Of a DNA stretch of 64,000 nucleotides, positions 8,645 to 17,047 are shown in pieces (the first letter of the stretch is position 1; each line of letters opens with the position of its first letter). Below the pieces are notes generated by a model that saw only the letters and a list, made by a program, of their open reading frames with translations, ran no database searches and was not told where the DNA came from. The stretch is from assembly GCA_006969625.1 (NCBI GenBank), contig CP030885.1, positions 2,429,430-2,493,429 of the forward strand, in the 5' to 3' direction. The stretch comes from Rhodospirillaceae bacterium. Lineage in GTDB: Bacteria; Pseudomonadota; Alphaproteobacteria; Kiloniellales; DSM-21159. Both the position numbers and the translations under genes were made by a program.

Positions 8645-8762
8645 CTAGTGGTTCGACTCTGACGGATGCAACCGCATCCGTCAGAGCAGTCGAACCGCAA
8701 CGCTTTGGTTTGGTGGACCGATCGAAACGCTTGGGAGTCAAGCGTTTCGATCGGTCCACTAG
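8645..8762. repeat. 118 bp palindromic element flanked by CTAG (repeat A)
   Basis: The element is bounded by CTAG at 8645-8648 and 8759-8762 and has imperfect terminal inverted repeats (CTAGTGGTTCGA against CTAGTGGACCGA). It holds two long hairpins. The first has a near-perfect 20 bp stem (8650-8696) with one bulged base. The second is a perfect 19 bp stem starting TGGACCGATCGAAACGCTT (about 8714-8758) with a 7-base loop. A diverged, inverted copy lies at 22886-23006. Its right CTAG supplies the TAG stop of the unknown gene at 8759-9361. It is probably a non-autonomous element; mobility by an IS630-type transposase is inferred from the TA/CTAG ends. Confidence 0.8.
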
Positions 8763-9361
8763 GTCACCGCCAGGGGGCGCTGCTCGGCCGCATAGCCGTC
8801 GTCGACCGGCTCGCTCTCGACCGCCTCGCCGCCCGTTTCGCTCGAGGTCTCGGCCTCGGCGCCGATCTCCTCGCCGCCGCCCGCAAGCTCCCGCCCGGGG
8901 GCTCGGTCGACCGCCGGCTCGGGGGCGGCCTCGCCGGGTGCCTCGGCTTCCAGCCTGTCGGGCACGACGGCTCCGGTCCCTGCCAGGGCGCCGATCAGTC
9001 CGGCGGCGGACCCGGCACTCACCTTGGCGCCGCGCAGGACCAACCGCTCGGCGCTGACCGAGTCGACGCGCGCGTCCGAGAGCGTCAGATCCACCAAAGG
9101 ACGCGGCGCCGCACCCTCCGTGCTTTCCAGGGAAAGCGACAGGGTGGCGTCCGGGATCGGCACGGCCTCGTCGCGCAGCGCCTCGAACGCGCCGGTCGGC
9201 GTGTCGTCCGGGAGCTGCGCGCGCAGCTCGATCGGCCGCTCGGCGTCGCTCTGCGGCGCGTAGTCGAAGGCGAAGCCGGCGAGCGCGACGCGACCCAACC
9301 GACCCTCGCCGCCGGAAGGGTCCGCAGTCGCGCCGAGATCGAGCAGCATGGTCACGGTCAT
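8759..9361 (-). CDS. Unknown acidic protein, 200 residues
   Basis: No family is recognised. From the ATG at 9361 (MTVTMLLDLG), which follows an AGAGGG-type ribosome site, it has a beta-rich first half. That half has alternating hydrophobics such as VALAGFAFDYAP, DATLSLSLES and PLVDLTLSD. A short Gly/Ala segment follows, then a strongly acidic, Glu/Gly-rich tail (residues about 145-190) that looks disordered. There is no signal peptide. The start resembles small beta-barrel proteins, but that is too weak to name. The TAG stop lies in the CTAG border of repeat A. It lies 69 bp downstream of the TauE/SafE gene on the same strand. Confidence 0.6.
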   Translation of the reverse strand: MTVTMLLDLGATADPSGGEGRLGRVALAGFAFDYAPQSDAERPIELRAQLPDDTPTGAFEALRDEAVPIPDATLSLSLESTEGAAPRPLVDLTLSDARVDSVSAERLVLRGAKVSAGSAAGLIGALAGTGAVVPDRLEAEAPGEAAPEPAVDRAPGRELAGGGEEIGAEAETSSETGGEAVESEPVDDGYAAEQRPLAVT

Positions 9362-9430
9362 CGAAGCCCTCTCCGCGGTCGTGCTTGGCGCCAAGAACAA
9401 GACGTCCGCGGGCGGCCGGATGTGAAGCGC

Positions 9431-10186
9431 TCACCCAAGCAGGCTGAGCAGCGCGATGGCGGCGATGATGCCGAGCGCCAGCAGCCGGAACGTCCGTTCG
9501 CTGGCGAAGCGGAAGCCGTGCGCGCCGAGCCAGATCGAGGCGGCGAAGACCGGCATCAGGAAGACGGCGACGACGAAGACGTCCCGCGTGAAGAGGCCGC
9601 CGACCGTAAAGCTGACGTAGCTGGTCACCGTCAGGATCGCCAGGAAGATGATGATGTTCGCGCGCACCACCGCCGCATCGGCGCGACTGCCCAGCCAGAA
9701 GAGGATGACCGGCGGCCCGGGCACGCCGACCGCGCCGCCCATCAGGCCCGCCACGCTGCCGACCCCGGCGGAAACGGGCGGCGTCGGCCGCCGCCCGTAG
9801 CGCCAGCCGCTGGCCAACAGCGCGACAAGCAGGAGGATCATCGCGGACATGACCCAGCGCAGGATCTCCTGGTCGGCGACGATCAGCACGTAGACGCCGA
9901 ACGGCAGGCAGATCGCCGCGCCCAGCGAGGCCGGCGCCACCTCGCGCCAGGCGGCCCGCCGCACGGCGTTGGGGATCAGGCCGAGGGTGCCCGGCAAGTC
10001 GACCAGGGACATGATCGGAATCGCCACCGTGGGGCCGAACACCAGGCTGAGCGGCGGCACCATGACCAGCGCCGTGCCGAAGCCGCTGAAGCCGCGCACC
10101 AGACCGGCGGTCACCGTCGCGCCGAGCACGATGGCCCAATCGCGCGTGCTGAGGCGCAGCAACGGCTCGGCCAACTCCTCCCACAC
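9431..10186 (-). CDS. TauE/SafE family membrane permease
   Basis: A 251-residue protein with about eight hydrophobic helices. The family motif GLVRGFSGFGTALVMVPPLS near residue 28 and GLMGGAVGVPGPPVILFWL near residue 140 mark the two internally repeated halves of the TauE/SafE (sulfite exporter) fold. Members export sulfite, sulfoacetate or other small organic anions, or take them up. The start is a GTG at 10186 preceded by GGGAGGG. No sulfonate-degrading genes are adjacent, so the substrate is open. Confidence 0.85.
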   Translation of the reverse strand: MWEELAEPLLRLSTRDWAIVLGATVTAGLVRGFSGFGTALVMVPPLSLVFGPTVAIPIMSLVDLPGTLGLIPNAVRRAAWREVAPASLGAAICLPFGVYVLIVADQEILRWVMSAMILLLVALLASGWRYGRRPTPPVSAGVGSVAGLMGGAVGVPGPPVILFWLGSRADAAVVRANIIIFLAILTVTSYVSFTVGGLFTRDVFVVAVFLMPVFAASIWLGAHGFRFASERTFRLLALGIIAAIALLSLLG

Positions 10187-10286
10187 GAAACAGCCCTCCC
10201 GAAGCTTGATCTCCCGCTTCTACACCGCTTGCGCGATCGGCAGGGCTGCACTGGCGGAAGGGCCGGGTTGCGCGCGTTCCGCCGCA

Positions 10287-10499
10287 CTATTCCTCGACGC
10301 GGAAGCCGATCTTCATGCTGACCTGGAAGTGGGCGACCTTGCCGTCCTCGATATGGCCCCGGGTGTCGGTGACCTGGAACCAGCGCAGGTGTTTGACGGT
10401 GCGCCCGGCCTTCTCGATGCCGGTGCGGATGGCGTCGTCGAGGCTCTCGCTCGACGAGCCGACCACCTCGATCACCTTGTAGATGTTGTCGTCCTGCAT
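10287..10499 (-). CDS. Dodecin family flavin-binding protein
   Basis: A 70-residue protein with the dodecin pattern: IYKVIEVVGSSSESLDDAI, then the HLRWFQVTDTRGHI strand and a KIGFRVEE end. The conserved Trp in HLRWFQV stacks on flavin in characterised dodecins. These form hollow dodecamers that store or buffer flavins such as riboflavin or FMN. The ATG at 10499 is preferred over one 16 codons upstream because it follows AAAGGAC at the right distance and gives the standard length. It is a stand-alone gene, divergent from the OYE-type operon. Confidence 0.93.
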   Translation of the reverse strand: MQDDNIYKVIEVVGSSSESLDDAIRTGIEKAGRTVKHLRWFQVTDTRGHIEDGKVAHFQVSMKIGFRVEE

Positions 10500-10654
10500 G
10501 ATCTGCCGTCCTTTCCAGTGCGCTTGGGGAAAACCCATAGACGACAACGGCTTGTGCGGCGCGCCCGTTCCGGCCGCGCGCCCGGCGCAAAGCGGCTCTG
10601 CAACGCCGCCTGCGGCATGGACGGCCGAATGCGGATCGGATCAAATGCCCGCCC

Positions 10655-12718
10655 ATGACCGAAGCCCAGCCGAGTTCGCCGGCCGGCGGCGACCCGCTTC
10701 TGCAGCCCTTTGGCCTGCGCCACCTGACGCTGCGCAACCGGATCGTCTCGACCAGCCACGAGCCGAACTACGCCGAAGACGGCCTGCCGACCGAGCGCTA
10801 CCGCCTGTACCACGCGGAGAAGGCCAAGGGCGGCATCGCCATGACGATGATCGGCGGCTCCGCCGTCGTCGCGCCCGATTCGCCGCCGGCCTTCGGCAAC
10901 CTGAGGCTCTATGACCCGGCGATCGTGCCGCTGTTCCGCCGGCTGGCGGATTCGTGCCACGCCCACGACACCGCCGTGATGTGCCAGATCACCCACCTCG
11001 GGCGGCGCAGCTCGAACTACGCCGGCGACTGGCTGCCGCTGCTCGCCCCCTCGCCGATCCGCGAAGCCGCGCACCGCGCCTTTCCCAAGGCGATGGAGGA
11101 CTGGGACATCGCGCGGGTGGTCGCCGACTACGCCCGCGGCGCGCTGGCCTGCAAGGAGGGCGGGCTGGACGGCATCGAGGTCGAAGCCTACGGCCACCTG
11201 CTCGACGCCTTCTGGTCGCCGCTGACCAACCGGCGCGACGACGCCTGGGGCGGCAGCCTCGACAACCGCCTGCGCTTCGCCTTCCGGGTCCTGGAGGCGA
11301 TCCGCGATGCGGTGGGCGCAGAATTCCTCGTCGGCATCCGCATGGTCCTCGACGAGGATGCCGACGGCGGGCTGGAGCGCGGCGAGGGCTTCGAGATCGC
11401 ACGGCGCCTGGCGGCCAGCGGCCTGATCGACTTCGTCAACGCGATCAAGGGCCACATCGATACCGACGAGGGACTGAGCCACGTCATCCCGGGCATGGGC
11501 ACGCCGGCGGCCCCGCACCTGCCGCTGGTCGCCGACCTGAAGCGCGAGCTCGGCCTTCCGGTGTTGCACGCCGCCCGGATCAACGACGTCGCCACGGCCC
11601 GGCATGCGGTGGCGAGCGGTGCCCTCGATCTGGTCGGCATGACCCGCGCCCACATGGCCGACCCGCACATCGTCGCCAAGCTCGCGCGCGGCGAGGAGGC
11701 GCGGGTCCGCCCTTGCGTCGGCGTCGGCTACTGCATCGACAGGATCTACGAGGGCGGTCCGGCGCTCTGCCTGCACAACCCGGCAACCGGACGGGAGGCG
11801 GAGTTGCCGCACGAGGTCGCACCGGCGGCACAGTCGCGGCGCGCGGTCGTCGTGGGCGGCGGGCCGGCCGGCCTGGAGGCGGCCCGGGTGTTGGCCCTGC
11901 GCGGTCACGCCGTCACCCTGTTCGAGGCGGCGGAGGCGCTCGGCGGCCAACTCCTCCTGGCCAGCCGTCTGGCGCGGCGGCGCGACCTGATTGGCATCGT
12001 CGACTGGTTGGCGGCGGAGGCCGCGCGCGCCAGCGCAAGGCTGCGCACCGGCGTCTACGCCGAGGCCGAGACGGTGCTGGCGGAAGACCCCGAGATCGTC
12101 GTCGTCGCCACCGGGGGGCTGCCCGACACCGGCTTTCTCGGCGACGGCGAGGCGCACGCCACCACCACCTGGGACCTGCTAGGCGGCCAGGTGCCGCCAG
12201 GCCAGGAGGTGCTGGTGTTCGACGACGGTGGCAGCCATGCCGGCGTCTCGGCCGCCGAGTTCGCCGCGCGCGCCGGCGCCAAAGTGCGCTACGTCACGCC
12301 CGAGCGGATCGTCGCCCCGGAGGTCGGCGGCACCAACTACCCGGCCTACTTCAAGGCCTTCGGGGAACACGGGGTGGAGATCGTGCTGAACCGCCGGCTG
12401 CGCGCGATCCGGCCCGCCGGCAATCGCCTGGCGGCCGAGCTGTGGGACGAGTACGCGCGGCAGTCCAACGAGGTCACGGTCGACCAAGTGGTGGTGGAGC
12501 ACGGCGTGCTGCCGCTCGACGAGCTCTACTTCGCGCTCAAGTCGCGCTCGGCGAACCTCGGCGCCGTCGACCAGGCCGCGCTGCTCGCCGGCCGCCCTGC
12601 CCTGCCGACATGCAATCCCGAAGGCCGCTTCAGGCTGATCCGCGTCGGCGACGCCGTCGCCAGCCGCAACGTGCACGCCGCGCTGCTCGACTCCCTGCGC
12701 GTGTGCCGGGAGCTGTAG
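10655..12718 (+). CDS. OYE-type NADH:flavin oxidoreductase/demethylase with FAD domain
   Basis: A 687-residue enzyme with an N-terminal FMN-binding TIM barrel of Old Yellow Enzyme type (RNRIVSTSHEPNYAEDG, VMCQITHLGRR). A metal-cluster region follows at 354-372. A C-terminal FAD/NAD(P) domain starts at RAVVVGGGPAGLEAARVLAL, near residue 391. This layout is shared with trimethylamine/dimethylamine dehydrogenase and rhizobial N-methylproline (stachydrine) demethylases. The PCVGVGYCIDRIYEGG motif most resembles the latter. The cluster region keeps Cys354, Cys360 and Cys372, but Val357 stands where TMADH has its second Cys. It is the first gene of a three-gene operon with 4 bp and -1 bp spacings. 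Confidence 0.87.
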   Translation: MTEAQPSSPAGGDPLLQPFGLRHLTLRNRIVSTSHEPNYAEDGLPTERYRLYHAEKAKGGIAMTMIGGSAVVAPDSPPAFGNLRLYDPAIVPLFRRLADSCHAHDTAVMCQITHLGRRSSNYAGDWLPLLAPSPIREAAHRAFPKAMEDWDIARVVADYARGALACKEGGLDGIEVEAYGHLLDAFWSPLTNRRDDAWGGSLDNRLRFAFRVLEAIRDAVGAEFLVGIRMVLDEDADGGLERGEGFEIARRLAASGLIDFVNAIKGHIDTDEGLSHVIPGMGTPAAPHLPLVADLKRELGLPVLHAARINDVATARHAVASGALDLVGMTRAHMADPHIVAKLARGEEARVRPCVGVGYCIDRIYEGGPALCLHNPATGREAELPHEVAPAAQSRRAVVVGGGPAGLEAARVLALRGHAVTLFEAAEALGGQLLLASRLARRRDLIGIVDWLAAEAARASARLRTGVYAEAETVLAEDPEIVVVATGGLPDTGFLGDGEAHATTTWDLLGGQVPPGQEVLVFDDGGSHAGVSAAEFAARAGAKVRYVTPERIVAPEVGGTNYPAYFKAFGEHGVEIVLNRRLRAIRPAGNRLAAELWDEYARQSNEVTVDQVVVEHGVLPLDELYFALKSRSANLGAVDQAALLAGRPALPTCNPEGRFRLIRVGDAVASRNVHAALLDSLRVCREL

Positions 12719-12722
12719 CCCG

Positions 12723-13640
12723 ATGACCGCAAGCGCACACGACGCCGTGGCGCATGCCAAGGCGATGCAGGGCCGCGCCCTGGTGCTGTTGGCCGGCGTG
12801 TTCCTTTCGACCGCGGGCATTTTCCTGCGCGCGATGGAGTCGGCGGGCGATTGGGAAATCGTCTTCTACCGCTCGCTGGCGACCGCGATCTTCCTGCTGC
12901 TGGTTCTGGGGGTACGCGACGGCGGGCGCCTGGTCGCCAGTTTGCGCGCCGCCGGCTGGGCGCCGGTCCTCGCCGGCTTCTTCATCTCCATCGCCTTCCT
13001 CTGCTTCATCCTCTCGATGACCCGTACGACGGTGGCGAACACCCTGTTCCTGCTGTCGGCGGCGCCGCTGCTGGCCGCCTTCCTCGGCTGGGTGATGCTG
13101 CGCGAGTCGGTGCGGCGGGCGACCTGGATCGCCATGCTGGCCGCGATGGTCGGCGTCGGCATCATGGTCGCCAACGGTCTGGCCGGCGGAGCGCCGCTGG
13201 GCGACCTACTGGCGCTCGGCGCGGCCGTCGGCTTCGCCTGCTTCACCGTCACCCTGCGCCGCACGCCCGAGGCGGACATGCTGCCCGCGGTCTTCTACGG
13301 CAGCCTCTTCGCCATGCTGTGGACCGCCCCGACCGCCTTCGTCTTCGGCCAGGGCCTCGGCATCTCCACCCATGACCTGCTGCTGTGCGTCGGGCTCGGC
13401 GTGGTGCAGATGGGCTTCGGACTGATCGCCTTCATCGTCGGCGCGCGTCATCTCAGCGCAGCGGAGGCGACGTTGCTGTCGCTCAGCGAGGTGGTCCTGG
13501 GCCCGCTGCTGGTCTGGTGGTTCTTCGCCGAAGTGCCGGCATCGCTGACCCTGGTAGGTGGCGCCATCGTGCTGACCGCGCTGGCCGGCAACGCCTTGTC
13601 CGGCGCGCGGCGCAAGCGGCCGCCGGTCGGCGTCGCCTGA
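12723..13640 (+). CDS. EamA/DMT superfamily transporter
   Basis: A 305-residue protein with ten predicted membrane helices in two EamA repeats. Helix 1 is LVLLAGVFLSTAGIFLRAM and helix 4 is NTLFLLSAAPLLAAFLGWVM. The second half starts near LLALGAAVGFACFTV and ends LVWWFFAEVPASLTLVGGAIV. Such proteins export amino acids, their derivatives or other metabolites. It starts 4 bp after the OYE-type demethylase and overlaps the next start (TGATG). It may therefore move a substrate or product of that enzyme; this is inference. Confidence 0.88.
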   Translation: MTASAHDAVAHAKAMQGRALVLLAGVFLSTAGIFLRAMESAGDWEIVFYRSLATAIFLLLVLGVRDGGRLVASLRAAGWAPVLAGFFISIAFLCFILSMTRTTVANTLFLLSAAPLLAAFLGWVMLRESVRRATWIAMLAAMVGVGIMVANGLAGGAPLGDLLALGAAVGFACFTVTLRRTPEADMLPAVFYGSLFAMLWTAPTAFVFGQGLGISTHDLLLCVGLGVVQMGFGLIAFIVGARHLSAAEATLLSLSEVVLGPLLVWWFFAEVPASLTLVGGAIVLTALAGNALSGARRKRPPVGVA

Positions 13641-14359
13641 TGCGCGCCCTGTCCGCGGCGGAGATTCAGGCCCGCCTGGTCTACCGCGACGGCCTGATCC
13701 TGATCCTCGACAAACCCGCCGGCCTGCCGGTCCACCGCCCCCCTTCCACCGGCACGGGGCGCAGCGGGGTCAGCCTGGAGGACAGCTTCGAACACCTGCG
13801 CTTCGGCCTGCCGCAGCCGCCGGCGCTGGCGCACCGCCTGGACGCCGCCACCAGCGGCTGCCTCGCGCTCGGCCGCCACCGCAAGGCGCTGGCGGCTCTC
13901 TCGGCACTGTTCCGCGACAACAAGGTGGAGAAGACCTACTGGGCCCTGGTTTTCGGCCGTCCGACCGAGGCGGCCGGCCGGATCGACCTGGCGCTGGTCC
14001 GGCACGAGGGTCCGCCCCGTATGGTCCCCGGCCCCGCCGGCCTGCCGAGCCTCACCGAGTGGCGCCTGCTAGCCGAGCTGGGCGACGCGAGCTGGTTGGA
14101 GGTGCGCCCGCGCAGCGGCCGCATGCACCAGATCCGCGCCCACCTGGCCGCCATCGGCCATCCGATCCTCGGCGACCGGCTGTACGGCACGAGCGGCCCG
14201 CAAGCCGGTCCCCTGCAGCTCCACGCCCGCCGCCTCGTCATCCCGCTGCGCCGCTCCAGGCCGCGGATCGACGTGCAGGCTCCGCCCCCGCCGCATATGG
14301 CCGCCCGCCTGCCGACCACGGCAGCCGCGGGGACACCCGAGGCTCCGTCAAGCGCTTGA
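13640..14359 (+). CDS. RluA family RNA pseudouridine synthase
   Basis: A 239-residue protein of the RluA family, which isomerises uridine in rRNA or tRNA. The catalytic motif HRLDAATSG carries Asp68. The C-terminal RMHQIRAHLAAIGHPILGDRLYG signature (split here as RMHQIRAHLA and GHPILGDRLYG) is intact. There is no S4 domain, as in RluA/TruC-type members. The start overlaps the stop of the DMT gene by one base. The final 25 residues are Pro/Ala-rich. The target RNA site cannot be assigned. Confidence 0.92.
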   Translation: MRALSAAEIQARLVYRDGLILILDKPAGLPVHRPPSTGTGRSGVSLEDSFEHLRFGLPQPPALAHRLDAATSGCLALGRHRKALAALSALFRDNKVEKTYWALVFGRPTEAAGRIDLALVRHEGPPRMVPGPAGLPSLTEWRLLAELGDASWLEVRPRSGRMHQIRAHLAAIGHPILGDRLYGTSGPQAGPLQLHARRLVIPLRRSRPRIDVQAPPPPHMAARLPTTAAAGTPEAPSSA

Positions 14360-14419
14360 TATGCAAGTCAGTTTCTACTCGCACGCCCTGATCCGCCGTT
14401 GCCTCACGCTTGCCCCGCC

Positions 14420-14721
14420 GTGACCATCCGCCTCGCCTCTCGCGGCACCCGGGCCAACGTCGAGGCCGCCAACCGGCGGCACAGTGCGACGCTGGTCGAG
14501 GCCGAGGGATTTCGGCTGATGCTCGACTGCGGCGACGACTGGCGCGGCCGCCACGACGAGCTCGCCCCGGATGCAGGCACCGTCGCGCATACACACCCGG
14601 ACCTCGCCGGGGACCTGCAGGTCGAGGCACCCTAGCCAGCGCACGCGGCCTCGCCTCGGCGCACTTCGCGTACGACGGGATGCGGGTCGAGCTGAACGCC
14701 CGTACAGTGGCGGACGCTTGA
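14420..14721 (+). pseudogene. MBL-fold hydrolase remnant with internal deletion
   Basis: The first 70 codons (from GTG 14420) encode a typical metallo-beta-lactamase fold start: IRLASRGTRANVEAANRRH, ATLVEAEGFRLMLDCGDDW. They lead to HTHPD at 14588-14602, the beginning of the HxHxDH zinc motif, but the DH part is missing. The frame ends at a TAG at 14633. In another frame, 14640-14721 encodes ASAHFAYDGMRVELNA, which looks like the usual end of the same protein family. The middle (about 150 residues) has been deleted with a frameshift. It cannot bind zinc normally. Confidence 0.7.
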
Positions 14722-14814
14722 CGTGCCGAGTCTGCAGCGCCATTCCAGGAGGATCGACTTTGCACCCGCTCGAGCCTCCCGCGACCAGTGCGACACGCGC
14801 CTGAAGGACGGCAG

Positions 14815-15426
14815 ATGCCCCACGGACACCATCCGCACTCCGCGCCCCCGGTGAACGGGGCCACCAGCCTGTTCGTGCGACGCTTTCTGGCGCGCCCGGG
14901 AGCAGTCGCGGCCTTCCTGCCGTCCTCGCCCGCGTTCAGCCGCGCGATCGCCCGGCACCTGGCCCGCGCTGCCGACGAGTACGTCGTCGAGCTGGGCGCC
15001 GGCACCGGCTCGGTGACGCGCGCGTTGCTGGCGGCCGGCGTGCCGGAGGAGCGTCTGATCCTGGTCGAGATCGACCCGGAGATGGCCGCCTACCTGCACC
15101 GCGCCTTTCCACGGGCGACAGTGATCGCCGGCTCCGCCTTCGATCTGCCCGACGCCCTGCCGGCGAGCGCTTCCGGGCGGATCGGCGACGTCGTCTGCGG
15201 CGTGCCGCTGGCGCTCTTCTCGCTGGACCAACAACGCCGGTTGACCGGCATGATGCTCGATCTGTTACCTGCGGGCCGGTACTTTCTGATGCTGACCTAT
15301 CGCCCGGCCGCGCCCATTCCGGGACCGCGTCTCGGCCTGACCGGCAAGCGCCTGGAGACGGTCTTGCTCAACCTGCCGCCTGGCTCGGTCTGGGGCTACG
15401 CCCGCAACCGCCCACCGACGGCGTGA
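14815..15426 (+). CDS. PmtA-like phospholipid N-methyltransferase
   Basis: A 203-residue class I SAM methyltransferase. Residues 15-45 (LFVRRFLARPGAVAAFLPSS) match the start of rhizobial PmtA-type phosphatidylethanolamine N-methyltransferases. Motif I is VVELGAGTGSVTRALL. VVCGVPLALFSLDQQ and a C-terminal NLPPGSVWGYAR complete the pattern. The family methylates phosphatidylethanolamine toward phosphatidylcholine, but related small proteins have other lipid targets. The ATG at 14815 follows AAGGA at proper spacing. An upstream ATG has none. It is intact although it sits between two decayed genes. Confidence 0.75.
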   Translation: MPHGHHPHSAPPVNGATSLFVRRFLARPGAVAAFLPSSPAFSRAIARHLARAADEYVVELGAGTGSVTRALLAAGVPEERLILVEIDPEMAAYLHRAFPRATVIAGSAFDLPDALPASASGRIGDVVCGVPLALFSLDQQRRLTGMMLDLLPAGRYFLMLTYRPAAPIPGPRLGLTGKRLETVLLNLPPGSVWGYARNRPPTA

Positions 15427-15817
15427 GGCGCGCCCGCCGCACGGAGCACGACATGGGCCGCATCGAACGCCGCGTGGCGGAGCGTACGCTCGAACTGCCG
15501 CTGCTGTGGCAGCCGCTCGGCAGCTCCGCGTTCTTCCGACGCGACGGGCGTCCGTCTCCCTGACGGACCAGGCCTGCGAAGGAAAACGCAAGGTGGTGCT
15601 CGAAGGGCCTGTCGGGCCGCGCCGGCTTCGAGGTCGACACCATCGTCGCCCCGCACGCCTGGCGCCGCGTCTCAGGGCGAGATCGCCAACACCGCGACGC
15701 TGCCGAGAAGTGGAGGAATACGGACAGCACAGAGAGGAGCCGGACCAGCTCGGGTCCCGCGGCGATCCGCTTGACGAAGACGTTCCAGATGGCGCGGCGC
15801 AATTCGGAGACCCTGAG
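15427..15817. other. Non-coding or decayed stretch
   Basis: I see no intact gene in these 391 bases. A short frame from an ATG at 15452 (MGRIERRVAERTLELPLLWQ, stop at about 15560) begins faintly like RidA-family proteins but stops after 36 codons. The following 250 bases carry no family signal in either strand. Together with the remnants on both sides, this looks like eroded coding DNA. Confidence 0.5.
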
Positions 15818-15997
15818 ATGGACCGTATCGCGCGAGACGCGTTGGCGTGTCAGTATCCGGCGCGGAAGATCGTCACGTTGAACGTGGACCCTCTGGTGGA
15901 GATCGGTGGCGGCATCCATTGCGCCACGCAACTGACGCCCGCGGTATGGGTTCGTGCGCCCGTCATTCGGAAGTCATGGAGGCAGGTGCGTCCGTGA
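15818..15997 (+). pseudogene. Agmatine deiminase C-terminal remnant
   Basis: The frame from 15818 reads DRIARDALACQYPARKIVTL, then NVDPLVEIGGGIHCATQLTP. This closely resembles the C-terminal end of agmatine deiminase (peptidyl-arginine deiminase family), which ends with GGGxIHCITQQ. The nucleophile Cys in IHCATQ is retained. Everything upstream of residue about 300 of a normal 340-residue enzyme is absent. The last 15 residues are not family-like. The gene cannot be functional as it stands. Confidence 0.65.
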
Positions 15998-16110
15998 TAA
16001 CGGCGCTGGCGGCAGTTGCGACGCTCATTGGGGTCAAGTTTCGGCTCGACCACGCAGATCGCCTGCCAAAGACCAAATCTGTACGCGAAGCTTATCGCGC
16101 CCATCCAGCT

Positions 16111-17007
16111 CTAGTCCTTCATGTGTCCAGCCAGCAGGGCACGACGCGCGGCGATGGCCTCGGCGACAAAGTCGAGGAAGGCGCGCACGCGAGCGCTCTT
16201 TCTCAGGTCCGCATGGGTGAGCAGCCAGAGATCGGTCGCGGCATCGGGTATCGGCGCTCCGAAGCGCACCAGCTCCGGGTCGCGATCGCCGACATAGCAG
16301 GGCAGCACCGCCAATCCGCTGGCCTCGCGGGCGGCCGCATGCATGCCTGCAACCGTGTCGATGCGGTAGCGGCATTTCAGCCCGACGTCCTGGCGAGCCA
16401 TCCAATCCTCGACAGGACCGTAGAACATCGGCGCCAGCGCACCGATCCACGGCAGGCTTGTCACGTCCGCTTTGTCCCGCTCCGCTAGCCGCCTGTGTCC
16501 GTAGACCGCCAGAGCGATGGTCGCAATGCGTCGCCCGTGCAGCGGCTCGGGCGGAGCGGCCGTCGGTCGGATCGCGACGTCGGCCTCTCGCCTGGCGAGA
16601 TCGAAGACCTCGTTGGAAACGGAAACGCATAGCGCGATATCCGGATAGGCTGCCCGGAAGCGCTCGAAGATGTCCGCGAGCAGCCAGATCAGAAGCGTGT
16701 CCGTCGTCGTTACGCGCACGGTCCCCGACGGCAGCAGATCGCGTCCCAGGACTCGCCGCTCGATCGCCAGCGCATGGTGTTCCATGCGTTCGGCTGCCGC
16801 GACCACCTCCTCGCCCGCAGCGGTCGGCTGATAGCCCTCGCGCAGGCGCAGGAAGAGCTCGACGCCAAGCTCCGCCTCCACCTTGTTGAGGCGACGGAAG
16901 ATGGTCGTATGGCTCGCACCGAGCAGCCGTGCGGCGCCCGACAAGCTTCCAGCGCGCGCGATGGCGAGCACCAGCCTGAGCGCGTCCCATGAGACCGTCT
17001 TGTTCAC
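16111..17007 (-). CDS. LysR family transcriptional regulator
   Basis: A 298-residue LysR regulator. The N-terminal winged helix-turn-helix has LRLVLAIARAGSLSGAARLL, then ASHTTIFRRLNKVEAELGVELF. The effector domain follows from GTVRVTTTDTLLIWLLADIF. The GTG at 17007 (VNKTVSW) is chosen because it gives the usual 300-residue length. Upstream ATGs add unrelated residues. It is divergent from the quinone reductase gene and probably controls it through the palindrome at 17048-17071. The TAG stop lies in a CTAG at 16111-16114. Confidence 0.88.
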   Translation of the reverse strand: MNKTVSWDALRLVLAIARAGSLSGAARLLGASHTTIFRRLNKVEAELGVELFLRLREGYQPTAAGEEVVAAAERMEHHALAIERRVLGRDLLPSGTVRVTTTDTLLIWLLADIFERFRAAYPDIALCVSVSNEVFDLARREADVAIRPTAAPPEPLHGRRIATIALAVYGHRRLAERDKADVTSLPWIGALAPMFYGPVEDWMARQDVGLKCRYRIDTVAGMHAAAREASGLAVLPCYVGDRDPELVRFGAPIPDAATDLWLLTHADLRKSARVRAFLDFVAEAIAARRALLAGHMKD

Positions 17008-17047
17008 TTCTGCAAATCCAACTGGCGAAACCGAAGGGTTAGCGTTC

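Noticed and set aside
8759-9361. Possible Hcp-like (type VI secretion) protein
   Set aside because: The small beta-rich N-terminal half suggested it, but no Hcp signature or type VI genes are present, so the gene is left unnamed.
15452-15562. Possible RidA (YjgF) family fragment
   Set aside because: The first ten residues recall RidA starts, but the frame stops after 36 codons and the following motifs are missing.
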